In this document: one piece after another, positions 1-9,765 of the stretch
Layout of the letters: every line of letters begins with the position of its first letter
Numbering within the stretch: the first letter of the stretch is position 1
Origin: Sulfobacillus benefaciens
Lineage (GTDB): Bacteria; Bacillota; Sulfobacillia; Sulfobacillales; Sulfobacillaceae
Direction: 5' to 3'
Assembly (NCBI GenBank): GCA_003023725.1
Contig: PXYT01000005.1
Location: 51,379 to 115,378 of the forward strand
Length of the DNA: 64,000 nt
Position numbers and translations under genes: made by a program
The notes under the pieces: generated by a model
The model's database searches: none
What the model saw: the letters and a program-made list of their open reading frames with translations, nothing else
Told to the model about the DNA's origin: nothing

Positions 1-174
1 GACCTCAATCAATTTATACCGCTTGACCCCGGAGACATCATTTTAACCGGTACGCCGGAGGGTGTGGGCTTCACCCGAATCCCTCCCCTCTATTTGAAAC
101 CGGGCGATGTCGTGGAAATATCTCTGCAAAATGCGGGCACCTTAGTCAATCCGGTAGAAGGGACGAATTTATAA
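1..174 (+). CDS. Fumarylacetoacetate hydrolase family protein, C-terminal fragment
   Basis: The reading frame is open from the window edge and ends in TAA at 172-174, so only the last 57 codons are visible. They carry the C-terminal hallmark of the FAH fold (TGTPEGVG followed by LKPGDVVEI and ending NPVEG). This family cleaves or decarboxylates 2-oxo acids in aromatic and other ring-cleavage pathways. The stop overlaps the ATG of the downstream amidase by one base, so the two genes are translationally coupled. The substrate cannot be told from this fragment. Confidence 0.85.
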   Translation, partial: DLNQFIPLDPGDIILTGTPEGVGFTRIPPLYLKPGDVVEISLQNAGTLVNPVEGTNL

Positions 175-1361
175 TGTTGCATGATCCTTGGCACGCCTTT
201 ATCGATTCCTCATGCCAAAAATCTCCTCAGCTCGAGGGTCCTTTAAACGACACGACTTTTGCGGTCAAGGACGTCTTTGACGTCGAAGGCTGCATCACTT
301 CCGGCGGCAATCCGGACTGGCGCCGTACTCACACCCATGCCACCCAGAGTGCCCATGTTATTGGACAATTGCTTGCATCGGGTGCCACGCTTCGGGGAAA
401 GACCCATACCGACGAACTGATGTATGGGCTTAATGGGGAGAATGCGCATTATGGGACTCCAATCAATCCCAGGGCACCGGAAAGGATTCCCGGCGGATCA
501 TCCAGTGGCTCGGCCGCTGCCGTCGCAGGAGAATTGGTTGATTTCGCGCTCGGCACTGACACAGGAGGCTCGGTGCGGATACCTGCCAGTTACACCGGAA
601 TATTCGGCTACCGTCCAACAATCGGTCGCATTTCCCTGCAAGGAGTGATTCCTCTCTCCCAAACGTTTGACACGGTAGGATGCATGGCCCGCTCCCCAGC
701 CCTTCTGGAAAAGGTATCTTCGGTGTTATTGAATGAGCCGGTCTATTCTTCCACTCAGCCGTTTTCCCGCGCCATTATTGCCCAGGACGCATTAGCCCAA
801 CTGGATCAGGAGCTGGCTGCCACGGCTGACTCGCAAATTCGCCGGATCACCGCCTCATTTTCGTCCGTGACCCGTGAAATCATTGCCGCAGACGGATTGG
901 ATGATTGGAGCCAGGCCTTCCGGATTATTCAAGGATATGATATCTGGAGAAATTTCGGAAAATGGATTCTGGAAAACCAACCCCAATTTGGACCCGGATT
1001 CCACGAACGCTTTTACTGGACCAGGACCATCCGGGTGGAAGACCGCAATGCCTGGTCTCAAAAGTGGCTGAGTTGGCGGGAAGAGTTGTGGGATCGTCTC
1101 AGAGATGATACCATCATTGTTCTTCCCACGGCACCCGGCCTGCCGCCCAAGAAGAACACCCCGCCTCATCTCCTTAACCCTTTTCGCGACCGAGTACTCC
1201 AATTGACGTGCATTGCAGGTCTAGGCGGACTGCCCCAAATTTCCATACCAGTGACAGCTGTAGACGGTGTGCCTTTCGGACTGTCGGTGATAGCCGGTCC
1301 GGGGCTGGACGAGGCTTTATTGTCCTGGGTCAGGATCCACATGGGGGAGGGCAAAGAGTGA
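174..1361 (+). CDS. Amidase signature family enzyme
   Basis: A 395-residue amidase that hydrolyses a carboxamide to acid plus ammonia. The signature Lys-cisSer-Ser triad is visible: K32 in AVKDVFDVEG, the Ser-rich GGSSSGSAA at about 107-115, and the nucleophile S133 in DTGGSVRIPA. It is shorter than the usual 450-500 residues and resembles the compact indole-acetamide-hydrolase (AMI1) type, but the substrate is unknown. The start overlaps the stop of the FAH-family gene, and the stop overlaps the GTG of the amidohydrolase. All three therefore form one operon, probably for breakdown of an amide or N-heterocyclic compound (inference). Confidence 0.88.
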   Translation: MLHDPWHAFIDSSCQKSPQLEGPLNDTTFAVKDVFDVEGCITSGGNPDWRRTHTHATQSAHVIGQLLASGATLRGKTHTDELMYGLNGENAHYGTPINPRAPERIPGGSSSGSAAAVAGELVDFALGTDTGGSVRIPASYTGIFGYRPTIGRISLQGVIPLSQTFDTVGCMARSPALLEKVSSVLLNEPVYSSTQPFSRAIIAQDALAQLDQELAATADSQIRRITASFSSVTREIIAADGLDDWSQAFRIIQGYDIWRNFGKWILENQPQFGPGFHERFYWTRTIRVEDRNAWSQKWLSWREELWDRLRDDTIIVLPTAPGLPPKKNTPPHLLNPFRDRVLQLTCIAGLGGLPQISIPVTAVDGVPFGLSVIAGPGLDEALLSWVRIHMGEGKE

Positions 1362-2677
1362 TTACACGGATCCGTCATGCTACGGTGGTCACCATGAATC
1401 CCGAACGGGAAATACTCGAAAACACGGACATCTGGATCGATGAGCGAACCATTGTCGCTATCGGACACCGTGACGCTACCCCGGATCGAACCATCGATGC
1501 CGACACCATGATCGCGATTCCCGGCCTGATTCAGCCGCATATCCATTTATGTCAGACTTTGTTTCGGGGACTGGCGGACGATCTGTCATTGCTCGAATGG
1601 CTTTCCGGGCGTATCTGGCCCATGGAAGCCGCGCTCGATGCCAAAGCTATGCGCATATCTTGCCTGTCGGGAATCGCCGAACTGATAGCCGGCGGCACCA
1701 CCACCATCTTGGATATGGGTTCGTTGCGTCATACCGAAACTATTCTTCAAACCTTATTGGATACAGGAATGAGAGGGTACACGGGAAAATGTCTGATGGA
1801 CCGTCCCAACCGGTTTTTGATGGAAGGCAGGGAAGAGGCATTACAGGAAAGTTACGGCTTGGCTCGCCGGTGGCATAACCGGGACCGGGGCAGGATCCGT
1901 TACGCACCAGCGCCCCGTTTCACCCTGTCCGCAAGTGATGAAATGTTTGCAGGTGCACGGATCTTGGCCGATACCTTTCGGACGGTGCTTCATACCCATG
2001 CGGCGGAAACCCAGGACGAGATTTCGGAAGCGTTAAAACTCCATAACAGACCGCCGGTATCCCATCTTCATCATCTCAACGTTTTAGGACCTAATACGGT
2101 CATAGCCCACGGGGTGTGGATGAATCCGGATGAAGAGGGTATGGTCGCCGACACTCGCGCTAAAGTGGTCCATTGCCCCTCCTCCAATCTCAAACTGGCC
2201 TCGGGTGTGGCTCCCACCGCCAGGTGGGAACAACACGGAGTAACTTTTGGAATTGCTGCCGATGGCGCCGCATGTAACAACTTTCTCGACGGATTTCAGG
2301 AGATGCGAACGGCCGCCCTGTTGGCCAAACCATTCTTTGGAGCCTCGACACTACCCGCTTCCAATATATTCGCCCATGCCACAATAGAGGGCGCCCGGGT
2401 CTTGGGATTGGAACAGGAAGTAGGATCTTTAGAAGTCGGCAAGGAAGCCGACATTGTATTGCTCGATTTCACCGGCCCGCATCATCAGTTGTGGGAATGG
2501 ACCCCTATTTACAGTCAGCTTGTCTATCAGACGCGTGCAAGCGATGTCAGCTTAACCATGGTCGGGGGACAAGTCCTGTACGAAAAGGGGCAGTACCACA
2601 CTGTAGAGCTGGACGAGATCCGTCACCAGGCTCCTGAAGCTTTGGCAGGGGTGCTGCGCCGCATGGACAACGGTTAA
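1358..2677 (+). CDS. Amidohydrolase, MtaD/TrzN-like deaminase or chlorohydrolase
   Basis: A 439-residue metal-dependent hydrolase. I chose the GTG at 1358 because GGGGGAGG lies just upstream and it overlaps the amidase stop; the frame is open further upstream but without a good ribosome site. Metal and catalytic residues match the ATZ/TRZ-deaminase group: H61 and H63 (PHIHL), H214 and E217 (HTHAAE), H251 (HGVWM) and D302 (AADGAACNN), plus the CPSSNLKL motif. Relatives deaminate adenosine analogues, guanine or cytosine, or remove amino or chloro groups from s-triazines. Together with the upstream amidase it suggests an N-heterocycle salvage or degradation operon. The exact substrate is open. 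Confidence 0.88.
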   Translation: MITRIRHATVVTMNPEREILENTDIWIDERTIVAIGHRDATPDRTIDADTMIAIPGLIQPHIHLCQTLFRGLADDLSLLEWLSGRIWPMEAALDAKAMRISCLSGIAELIAGGTTTILDMGSLRHTETILQTLLDTGMRGYTGKCLMDRPNRFLMEGREEALQESYGLARRWHNRDRGRIRYAPAPRFTLSASDEMFAGARILADTFRTVLHTHAAETQDEISEALKLHNRPPVSHLHHLNVLGPNTVIAHGVWMNPDEEGMVADTRAKVVHCPSSNLKLASGVAPTARWEQHGVTFGIAADGAACNNFLDGFQEMRTAALLAKPFFGASTLPASNIFAHATIEGARVLGLEQEVGSLEVGKEADIVLLDFTGPHHQLWEWTPIYSQLVYQTRASDVSLTMVGGQVLYEKGQYHTVELDEIRHQAPEALAGVLRRMDNG

Positions 2678-4177
2678 TATTCCCAACGAAAGAGACACAA
2701 TTTAAGATGGCTTTCAGTAAAAATGGGTGCACCCAAAGCGTTCAACACAACGTGTGAACAGTGCGTCAGCCCACACTCATTGATTCGCGCCTCGACCGCT
2801 CCGGCGCCCCAGACTTCCGTTAGTGGTCTAGATCCTCGGTCCATGCGCAGGGACTCGGGATATTACCCACCGGTCAAGAGCCAATATTGTAATTCCTGGC
2901 AAACATCAGGGTCAGGAAGAGCTCCGTTCACGACAGAGGCAACCGCCAATTCTCATACTGTCTGAGCTTGCCAGTCCAAACGCCGTAGGGGCCAGTCCCC
3001 ATCCGGTTGGGTTCACTCTCAGCGTTTCCGCATGCTTTCCGGTGGCGGCGAAATGACACAACACCAATAACCATAATGGTTTCCTCTCGGCACCAAGGGC
3101 GACGCCTGAGCCCTTGATGCCACAAACAGGGGCCGGTGTGGGTCACCCTCCCATCCAGATGCCGCAGAACTAACCAAAATCCTGTCGAACAGTCCCCGCC
3201 CACTGCTGCCGTATAATAAAGTCTTCCGCAATCAGGAAACGCTAATCCCGCGTCATATCTCCTCCCCTGAACGAGGGAGGCTGGCATATGTCCAATTACC
3301 ATTTATCGCCATTCCCTTCCGTTCATTCGAACAGACATGAAAGACAAAAATACCGCTACAATCAGCACATTTCGTCTCAGGATTCTGGGGGATAGGCAAG
3401 TGGCCCCGGCGCCTCACAATCATTTGTTTACTTTACTAGACAGAATGTAGAGATATTACGATCTCGTTGGACAATTTGTAGAGTATCGCTTCACGGAGAA
3501 TTTAGTAGACTGGCACAAAGGTCACCATTTAATCTGAGCCCTATTAGCTAGTACAATAGAATAGTGATGGCGTCCATCTATAGCCGATATCATCACCAAC
3601 AGAGCTCAAGGTGTTGGCATATCGGATTGGGTATGCAGCGAATGCCTGGAGCACCAGCAGCAATTCGGAGCGCAGCCATCCCATGCGAAGAGACCTTGAG
3701 CGAGTTATGAAGAGGTGACCCTGATACCCAAAACCGTCCGGGGCGAAAGGGGAGCCGCCGGCGGCAAAACGCTAAGCGGGGGATTCAGCGGGAACAATGA
3801 CTTCCGCGAAATGTTTTCATTCGCGCACTGAACAATGAATCGCGTTGGCCGATGCGGTGTCGATACTCGGAAGGGAAAAGCCACCCCTGAGCATCCTCTT
3901 CTTTAAACAATTCCTGTGGGATCGGCCTTTATCCTAGCGGGGATGCAAACGCAGTGAACAAGCGCGAACACAGAACGCCAGCAAGTAAAGAAAGTATTGC
4001 AGCAACATGTAACAGGCAAAAGCCAGTCGTAAAACAGACACAATATTCTGCATATTATGGGAGGGATTCGCCTCACTGTTCCGGCACAGGCTGTTTTGAT
4101 CGTCAAGTCTTTTTCACGGGTCTGTCCCATATGCCATCTGTCGTCTCAAACTCTTTGGGTGTTAAAGGAGGTTGCCT
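2678..4177. other. 1.5 kb spacer without a convincing gene
   Basis: Short open frames occur on both strands but none has a good ribosome site plus protein-like composition. Around 3600-3900 the plus strand reads like a fragmented coding region interrupted by stops, but I could not assign a family. The last about 150 bases should hold the promoter of the phosphoesterase gene; no clear -35/-10 pair stands out. Confidence 0.5.
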
Positions 4178-6271
4178 ATGGACCACAAGATATCGGGCGG
4201 GTTCCGACACTGGCTCCCAAAAACCCTGGCCGCGGGATTAGCGGTGGTGCTCCCGGTTTTTGGCTCCGGATTTTGGGGGCCGCATGCCGCCGATGCGAGC
4301 CACCCTCTGGTTCTGGACCAAAATCAAAAACTCCCGGCAGCCCCCGCCAAAAGCGGGCCACCGTCGTTAGTCCGTTCTTCTTCGCTTCCCGATTTCCGCC
4401 ACGTCTTTATCATTATGCTTGAGAATCATAGTTATGCGGATACCTGGTATGAACACGACATGCCCTATTTGCATCAGTTAGCGAGAACCTACGGGTTACC
4501 GACCCAAATGTATGGCATTACCAATCCGACGGTTCCTAACCGGGTTGGCATCCTGAGTGGCCGGGGGCGGACCATTGGGGACAATGTCAAAGAAGGGCAA
4601 CTGTCCTACCCGAATCTCATCGACCAGTTGCAACAACACCACTTCACCTGGGGTGCCTACTACCAGCACACGGAAACGTCTACGGACCAGCACCCCGTGT
4701 ATAATTTTAATCAAAGTACGCTGTTGCGGTTTCGGGACATCGCCGACAATTCCTCACGGCGGGCTCACTTACAGACATTTCCCGAACTGAAAACGGCGTT
4801 GGCGAATAATACCGTTCCTAATTTCGTGTGGGTAGCGCCGAATTTCCTCACCAACTCACATGGGACAGGCCGTCCCGGCCCGTATCAATACACCTATCAG
4901 GGGGCCGGGCTAGGGGGAGCCACGGCCCATGATACCCGTCTGGAAAATTTGGCCAACGGGTTTCTTCAGCGCTGGATTCCCCGTATTATTCACTCCGCGG
5001 CTTGGAAATCCGGACCGTCTGCCATCTTTATAACCGAAGATGAAACCAGTTATGATGCCAGCATGCCCCAAAACGGCAACTGGGCTTCGAATCTCGGCAC
5101 AGCCGGCAGCCCGTTCGTTTCGAAGGGCACAATTCTCGGGGGGAATGCTCATTTTCCTTTCCCCGGCGGGATCAACGGAGGCGGCCGCATTCCGGCCGTA
5201 GTCATCACCAACGTCGCCGGCCATGTGGTATCCGCTGAACCGTTTAACCAGTTCTCCATTCTAAAAACCATAGAAGAGGCGTGGCATCTAGGATATCTGG
5301 GTCAGGCCGCGAATCCCCAGGTGCACACCATGCAAGTCTTTTTCCATGGTGGATCGCCACCGGCCCCGGCCGGTTCCACCCCATGGGCGACGGGATCCGG
5401 CCCCATTCCGACGAACCGGGACGGGGTAGGCACGACCCCGGCAATGCCGGCATTGCCGCCTCAAGCGGTCAATACCCCGGACGCGACCCTCCTGCCGTCA
5501 TCCGATCCCCATCTAAGTGTGGGAGCCCAGGGACAAGCGGCCACGAGTCTCGCCTTATTCCTCACCAATCCTAAAGACTCGGCTGCCGTCACCGGAAACC
5601 TCACCCTGACTCTCCAGGGACCCACGGGGGTGAGTTTTGCCCGGCGATCATCCCCCGTGGGCACCACCCGGGTTTCCAACGCCGATGAGGCAGCGACACA
5701 ATTCGGTCCCAGTAAGGTGAGTTCCCAGAGCGTGATCGTCCCTGTGGCTGCCACCGGGACGGTGTCGGAGACCCTTTTCATCACCGGTTTGATGCTCAAT
5801 GTGACCCCCAATGCCCCTGGGGGTCCGGTGCGGGCCCGTTTGTCCTCTGGGTCGGTTCAGCTGGGAACCGTCGTCTTAGGCACAATCGGCAAACCCACCG
5901 TCCGCCAAGCTCCTAACCTCTTAGCCCCCGTTATCCGTCCCGGCACGGTTCAGATCCGTTTTATGCCTCCTAACTGCTCCGCGAGTGATTGTTCATCCTC
6001 ACGACCACGCTACGAAATTGAAATCGCGGGACAAAACCCGCTCACCGCCATCGGTCCCAACCTCAACGAACATTACACCGCCTATACCCGCTCGAATTCC
6101 GTCCTTATCAGCAACACCGCGGCAGAACTGACGCCGTTAGCCGGCAAGACCTACTGGGTCCGGGTGCGCATGGTCCCGGGACCGGGGCATAAGACAGCAG
6201 TTCCCGGGGCCTGGAGCCTTCCTTTACCCTTTACGGCATTACCGGGTCCGTTGCCGGCCGGAGTATCCTGA
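4178..6271 (+). CDS. Secreted phosphoesterase (acid phosphatase / phospholipase C superfamily)
   Basis: A 697-residue protein starting at ATG 4178 behind AAAGGAGG; a TTG six bases earlier lies inside that ribosome site and is less likely. Residues 1-40 form a signal peptide (basic start, hydrophobic stretch, Ala-rich cleavage region). The catalytic domain (about 73-400) has the AcpA/PLC-type motif IIMLENHSY (82-85), NPTVPNRVGILSG, and the acidic FITEDETSYDASMP segment that binds the metal. About 200 C-terminal residues form a beta-rich Ser/Thr/Pro-containing domain shared with the next gene. Likely exported to scavenge phosphate from organic phosphates in an acidic milieu; phospholipase activity is possible. 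It is 39 bases upstream of its paralogue. Confidence 0.88.
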   Translation: MDHKISGGFRHWLPKTLAAGLAVVLPVFGSGFWGPHAADASHPLVLDQNQKLPAAPAKSGPPSLVRSSSLPDFRHVFIIMLENHSYADTWYEHDMPYLHQLARTYGLPTQMYGITNPTVPNRVGILSGRGRTIGDNVKEGQLSYPNLIDQLQQHHFTWGAYYQHTETSTDQHPVYNFNQSTLLRFRDIADNSSRRAHLQTFPELKTALANNTVPNFVWVAPNFLTNSHGTGRPGPYQYTYQGAGLGGATAHDTRLENLANGFLQRWIPRIIHSAAWKSGPSAIFITEDETSYDASMPQNGNWASNLGTAGSPFVSKGTILGGNAHFPFPGGINGGGRIPAVVITNVAGHVVSAEPFNQFSILKTIEEAWHLGYLGQAANPQVHTMQVFFHGGSPPAPAGSTPWATGSGPIPTNRDGVGTTPAMPALPPQAVNTPDATLLPSSDPHLSVGAQGQAATSLALFLTNPKDSAAVTGNLTLTLQGPTGVSFARRSSPVGTTRVSNADEAATQFGPSKVSSQSVIVPVAATGTVSETLFITGLMLNVTPNAPGGPVRARLSSGSVQLGTVVLGTIGKPTVRQAPNLLAPVIRPGTVQIRFMPPNCSASDCSSSRPRYEIEIAGQNPLTAIGPNLNEHYTAYTRSNSVLISNTAAELTPLAGKTYWVRVRMVPGPGHKTAVPGAWSLPLPFTALPGPLPAGVS

Positions 6272-6310
6272 TTAGTTGAAGCAGATTTCATCAAGAAGAG
6301 GAGGTTCACA

Positions 6311-8248
6311 ATGCAAGCATCAACCCAGACACTAGCGGCTTTGGGCACCACACTGGGAATGGCAGGATTTCTGAGTTTGTCCCCCTTAGCGCACGCCGCT
6401 TCTCTCAAGTCGCATTCGACCCCGATTCCGAGCTTTCATCACGTGTTCGTCATCGTCATGGAAAATCACAGCTACAACGACCTCATGGATGAAAATGACG
6501 TGCCGTATCTTCATCAGCTCGCCAGGCGCTATGGCCTGGCCACCCGTTACTACGGAGTCACCAACCCGAGCGTTGGCGACCGAGTCGCTCTGCTCAGCGG
6601 AACAACGGCCGGGACCGAGCTTCCCCACAGCAAAACGACCGGACTCCCCCAGACGAACCTCATTGATCAATTATCGGCTCACCGTCTCTCGTGGGGCGCA
6701 TTTTATCAGCATTCCCGGCTCTCTAGCAGCCAACATCCTGTCTACCGTTACAAAGAAGGACACAGTACGTTTTTGCGCTTCCAGGATATTGCGGACAATC
6801 GCGCCCGTATTGCCCATCTCCATCCCTTGCGGGATCTGAGCACGGCTTTGTCCTCCAATAACGTACCTAACTTTGTCTGGATCTCGCCCAATAGCATCGG
6901 CAATATGGAAGGCGGATACCGATCGCCCGGCCAGTTTACTTTCCAAGGAGCGGGACCGGGAGGAGCGACACCAGCCGATTCGGCGCTGGAACAGGGAGGC
7001 AACACATTCCTTAAAACCTGGATTCCCCGGATTATGCATTCCAAAGCTTGGCATCAAGGTCACAATGCCATATTTATCGCCTTCGACGAAACCAGTTATG
7101 ATGCCAGCATGCCCGCCGACGGGTACTGGCTCTCTCACTCCGGCGTGGCCGGAAGTCCCGTAGTTCCCGCCGGCACCAACCTCTCAGGGAATTCTCGTTT
7201 CTTGTTTCCTGGGGGAGTCGACGGAGGTGGCCACACCTTGGCGATCGTTCTCACCAATCATCCCCATCATGTCGTATCCGCGACACCGTATAACGAGTAC
7301 TCCATTCTGAAAACGATCGAGACGAGTTGGCACCTGGGATATCTGGGTCATGCCGCAAGTCCCGGCGTTCAGCCCATGTCGGCGTTCTTCGGTGGTGGTG
7401 CTAAACCCTATTCGACACCACCTATTCAGGTGGGCACGCTGTCCGGTTACGACACCTTCTTGAAGAATACCCCCGTACTGACCAACGCTGCCACACCGCA
7501 ATTCCATTCGTCGTCATCGGCTGCGGGCGTCTCGACGACTAGCAATCCTTACTTTGCACGAGGGGTCTCGCATCAAGTAGGGTCCACGGTTATAATCCGT
7601 GAATCCCGTCCAGGTGTGCTAAGCGGATCCCTGAGCTTAACCTTGGCACCGGCATCAGCATCGGATGCTAGCTTTGCTGCATCCTCAAATCCGGTAGGCA
7701 GCACGCAAATCGCCAATCCCAGCAATCAAGGAGTACAATTTGCGCCGTCATCCGTATCTCCCGGCACAGTGAGCTTTCCCGTGGTAACGCCGAGCAAGGT
7801 GCCCTCAACCGCAATTATCACGGGACTGACATTAAATATTGGTCCCAAAGCGCAGCTTGGCCCTGTCACCGCCACGGTGACGTCACACGGCCAGGTATTG
7901 GGCACGGTGAGCTTAGGCACGGTAGGAAAACCCAGAGCTGGTTTGATGCCGGAAATGATGGCTCCGGTGGTATTAAATCATCACATGGCTTTTCCTTTTG
8001 TGGAACCTCTTTCTCACCAAAACGATCAGCCTGTGATGCTACGTATCGAAGGTCGGTATCCGACCGCCAAAAAGGATGACCTCAATCAGTACATGGCGTT
8101 TAACACCCGGACTAATGTTCCGGTGATATCCGATTCCTCTGCCATGCTGACGCCACAAGCCGGAAAACAGTACTGGGTTGACGCCAAGCTACATCAAAGC
8201 AAGAGTTGGTCGTTACCGGCCACGTTTAGTGTCAGCCGTAAAAGCTGA
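6311..8248 (+). CDS. Secreted phosphoesterase, tandem paralogue
   Basis: A 645-residue paralogue of the preceding gene, with AAGAGGAGG ahead of ATG 6311. The signal peptide covers residues 1-30 (hydrophobic core, cleavage near AHAA). The catalytic motifs are ENHSY at 51-55, NPSVGDRVALLSG, and AFDETSYDASMP, where the first gene has TEDE. The C-terminal beta-rich domain keeps the same block order (QFxPSSVS, ITGLTLN, LGTVSLGTVGKP) but has diverged strongly, so the duplication is old. The last codons and the TGA lie inside a perfect 13-bp hairpin. It probably acts outside the membrane with the first copy on different phosphoesters. Confidence 0.87.
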   Translation: MQASTQTLAALGTTLGMAGFLSLSPLAHAASLKSHSTPIPSFHHVFVIVMENHSYNDLMDENDVPYLHQLARRYGLATRYYGVTNPSVGDRVALLSGTTAGTELPHSKTTGLPQTNLIDQLSAHRLSWGAFYQHSRLSSSQHPVYRYKEGHSTFLRFQDIADNRARIAHLHPLRDLSTALSSNNVPNFVWISPNSIGNMEGGYRSPGQFTFQGAGPGGATPADSALEQGGNTFLKTWIPRIMHSKAWHQGHNAIFIAFDETSYDASMPADGYWLSHSGVAGSPVVPAGTNLSGNSRFLFPGGVDGGGHTLAIVLTNHPHHVVSATPYNEYSILKTIETSWHLGYLGHAASPGVQPMSAFFGGGAKPYSTPPIQVGTLSGYDTFLKNTPVLTNAATPQFHSSSSAAGVSTTSNPYFARGVSHQVGSTVIIRESRPGVLSGSLSLTLAPASASDASFAASSNPVGSTQIANPSNQGVQFAPSSVSPGTVSFPVVTPSKVPSTAIITGLTLNIGPKAQLGPVTATVTSHGQVLGTVSLGTVGKPRAGLMPEMMAPVVLNHHMAFPFVEPLSHQNDQPVMLRIEGRYPTAKKDDLNQYMAFNTRTNVPVISDSSAMLTPQAGKQYWVDAKLHQSKSWSLPATFSVSRKS

Positions 8249-8256
8249 CACTAAAC
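8224..8256 (+). repeat. Perfect 13-bp hairpin spanning a stop codon
   Basis: Arms 8224-8236 and 8244-8256 are exactly complementary with a 7-base loop. The right arm contains the TGA (8246-8248) of the phosphoesterase. No T-run follows on either strand, so it is not a classical terminator. It may be a 3'-end mRNA stabiliser. Confidence 0.75.
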
Positions 8257-8443
8257 AAACCGCATTACGGCACGATTCAGCCTTGAACACGAAAGGGGGC
8301 CTTGCCCCTGGCTGGATCAAGAAAAAACAATACGGGCAGCAAATTGCCGGGTTCATGAGCACAAAACGGCATGGCGTCCGAGGAACAAAGGCGCCCGCAC
8401 CGAGACAGCACCCGGAGGAATGAACCAGTCTTTGGCGTCAGAC

Positions 8444-8482
8444 AGCACAAACGCTTCCCAAAGAACGGGAAGCGTTTGTGCT
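8444..8482. terminator. Bidirectional hairpin between convergent genes
   Basis: A perfect 16-bp inverted repeat (8444-8459 and 8467-8482) with a 7-base loop sits between the convergent phosphoesterase and crotonase genes. Flanking T-runs are weak, but position and strength fit a shared transcription terminator. Confidence 0.7.
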
Positions 8483-8560
8483 AGGTTCTTGAAGACATTT
8501 CTATCGCCTAACCGACTCTATTCCGGACCCGTTCACACGTGGAGGCGATGGAGGCATATC

Positions 8561-9340
8561 TTACGACCGATCACTCCATCTGGGTGTGCGTTTTTCGAAA
8601 AAGGCACTCATCCCTTCCACGGCATCAGGAGTCGAACTCTGGCGAGTCATAAACTCGACTCCGTACTGGGCGGCGCCATCCTCGCTCATCTCAATCTGCT
8701 GATACAAAAATTCTTTTCCGGCCGCGATGACCGGCAGACTCCATCGGGAAATTTCCCGTGCAAATTGCCAGGATGCGTCGCGTAACGATTCATTGTCTAC
8801 CACCCGGTTGATCAACCCGGACGCCTTGGCCTCCTCCGCACTGATGAAATCGCCGGTAAAGAGCATTTCGGCAGCCTTTTTGACCGGGACATTACGGGCC
8901 AGCTGAACCGACGGACTTGCACAGAAATACCCAATCTTGACCCCGGGTGTCGCAAAACGAGCCGTATCGGCAGCAATAGCCAAATCGCACGCCGCCACTA
9001 GCTGACAGCCTGCAGCGGTGGCAATCCCCGACACTTCGGCCAACACCACCTGGGGCAAGCGGCGAATTACCGCCATTGTTTGCGCACACTGCTGAAACAG
9101 AGTCCGAACTTCTTGGAGATTCTGATCCAATATCTCATGTAAATCGTGCCCGGCACTGAACACAGGCCCTTCACTGCGAATAATCACAACATTGACGGAC
9201 TGTGATTTACCCAGACTTTCAAGATTGTCTTCCAAAGCCGCCAACACCGCCCGCGACAGTGCATTGCGGCGAGCAGGGTTGTTCAGTGTAATTACGGCAA
9301 TGCGTTCCTCCGCAAATTCCTCAACCAGGGTTAATGCCAT
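8561..9340 (-). CDS. ECHDC3-like enoyl-CoA hydratase/isomerase family protein
   Basis: A 259-residue crotonase-fold protein. The start at ATG 9340 is preceded by GGAAGGAGAG. The CoA/oxyanion regions are visible (FSAGHDLHE near 59-67, ATAAGCQLVAACD, FATPGVKIGYFC). The two glutamates that catalyse hydration in classical enoyl-CoA hydratase are absent: the usual GGGCEL reads AAGCQL, and the usual PE reads PG. The same pattern (AAGCQL, FATPGVxxGxFC, closing KRxPxWS) is what I recall of ECHDC3-type proteins. Its activity may therefore be isomerase, thioesterase-like or unknown rather than hydratase. It is transcribed divergently from the acyl-CoA ligase at 9766 and probably belongs to lipid catabolism. 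Confidence 0.85.
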   Translation of the reverse strand: MALTLVEEFAEERIAVITLNNPARRNALSRAVLAALEDNLESLGKSQSVNVVIIRSEGPVFSAGHDLHEILDQNLQEVRTLFQQCAQTMAVIRRLPQVVLAEVSGIATAAGCQLVAACDLAIAADTARFATPGVKIGYFCASPSVQLARNVPVKKAAEMLFTGDFISAEEAKASGLINRVVDNESLRDASWQFAREISRWSLPVIAAGKEFLYQQIEMSEDGAAQYGVEFMTRQSSTPDAVEGMSAFFEKRTPRWSDRS

Positions 9341-9765
9341 GCTTTTCTCTCCTTCCATTTCATCTCGTCTACGCTCATGCTCCAGGGATTCCTCACCATC
9401 ATCTCACGAATCGCCCCCTGGGTGGCGGAACAAACCGAATGAAGACACCCGCAAAATGTTCCTCGTTTGCCGGCGCCAAAATTTGCAAGGGGATTCAGAG
9501 CCTAAACCCTCTGCTGCCGGATCTTTGAACGGCCCTGAAACTTGTGTGGTCCTCGAATGAAGAGACGGGCAACAGGGCACCATGACACACCTGACCCGGA
9601 ATTTTTGCCCAGGAACTCTGGCGGCACAGCACCTGAAACGGGGGCAAAATCGTCCATTTGCATCCCAACCTATACAGTATAATATAATCAGAAAACATGA
9701 ATTATTGGGATTTGGCCAAATTGGTTTCGTCATTTCACCATTTTAATGCGAAGGAGAGACACGCC
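9341..9765. promoter_or_regulatory. Divergent promoter region for crotonase and acyl-CoA ligase
   Basis: A 425-base spacer between divergent genes with no convincing gene. Overlapping TATAAT boxes at 9678-9683 and 9683-9688 follow TTGCAT at 9658-9663. The spacers are 14 and 19 bases, so the -10 is good but the -35 is not optimal. This would drive the acyl-CoA ligase. No clear promoter for the minus-strand gene was found. Confidence 0.45.

Noticed and set aside
2928..3302. 124-codon minus-strand frame in the first large spacer
   Set aside because: Many Cys/Trp/Arg, no ribosome site, no recognisable family.
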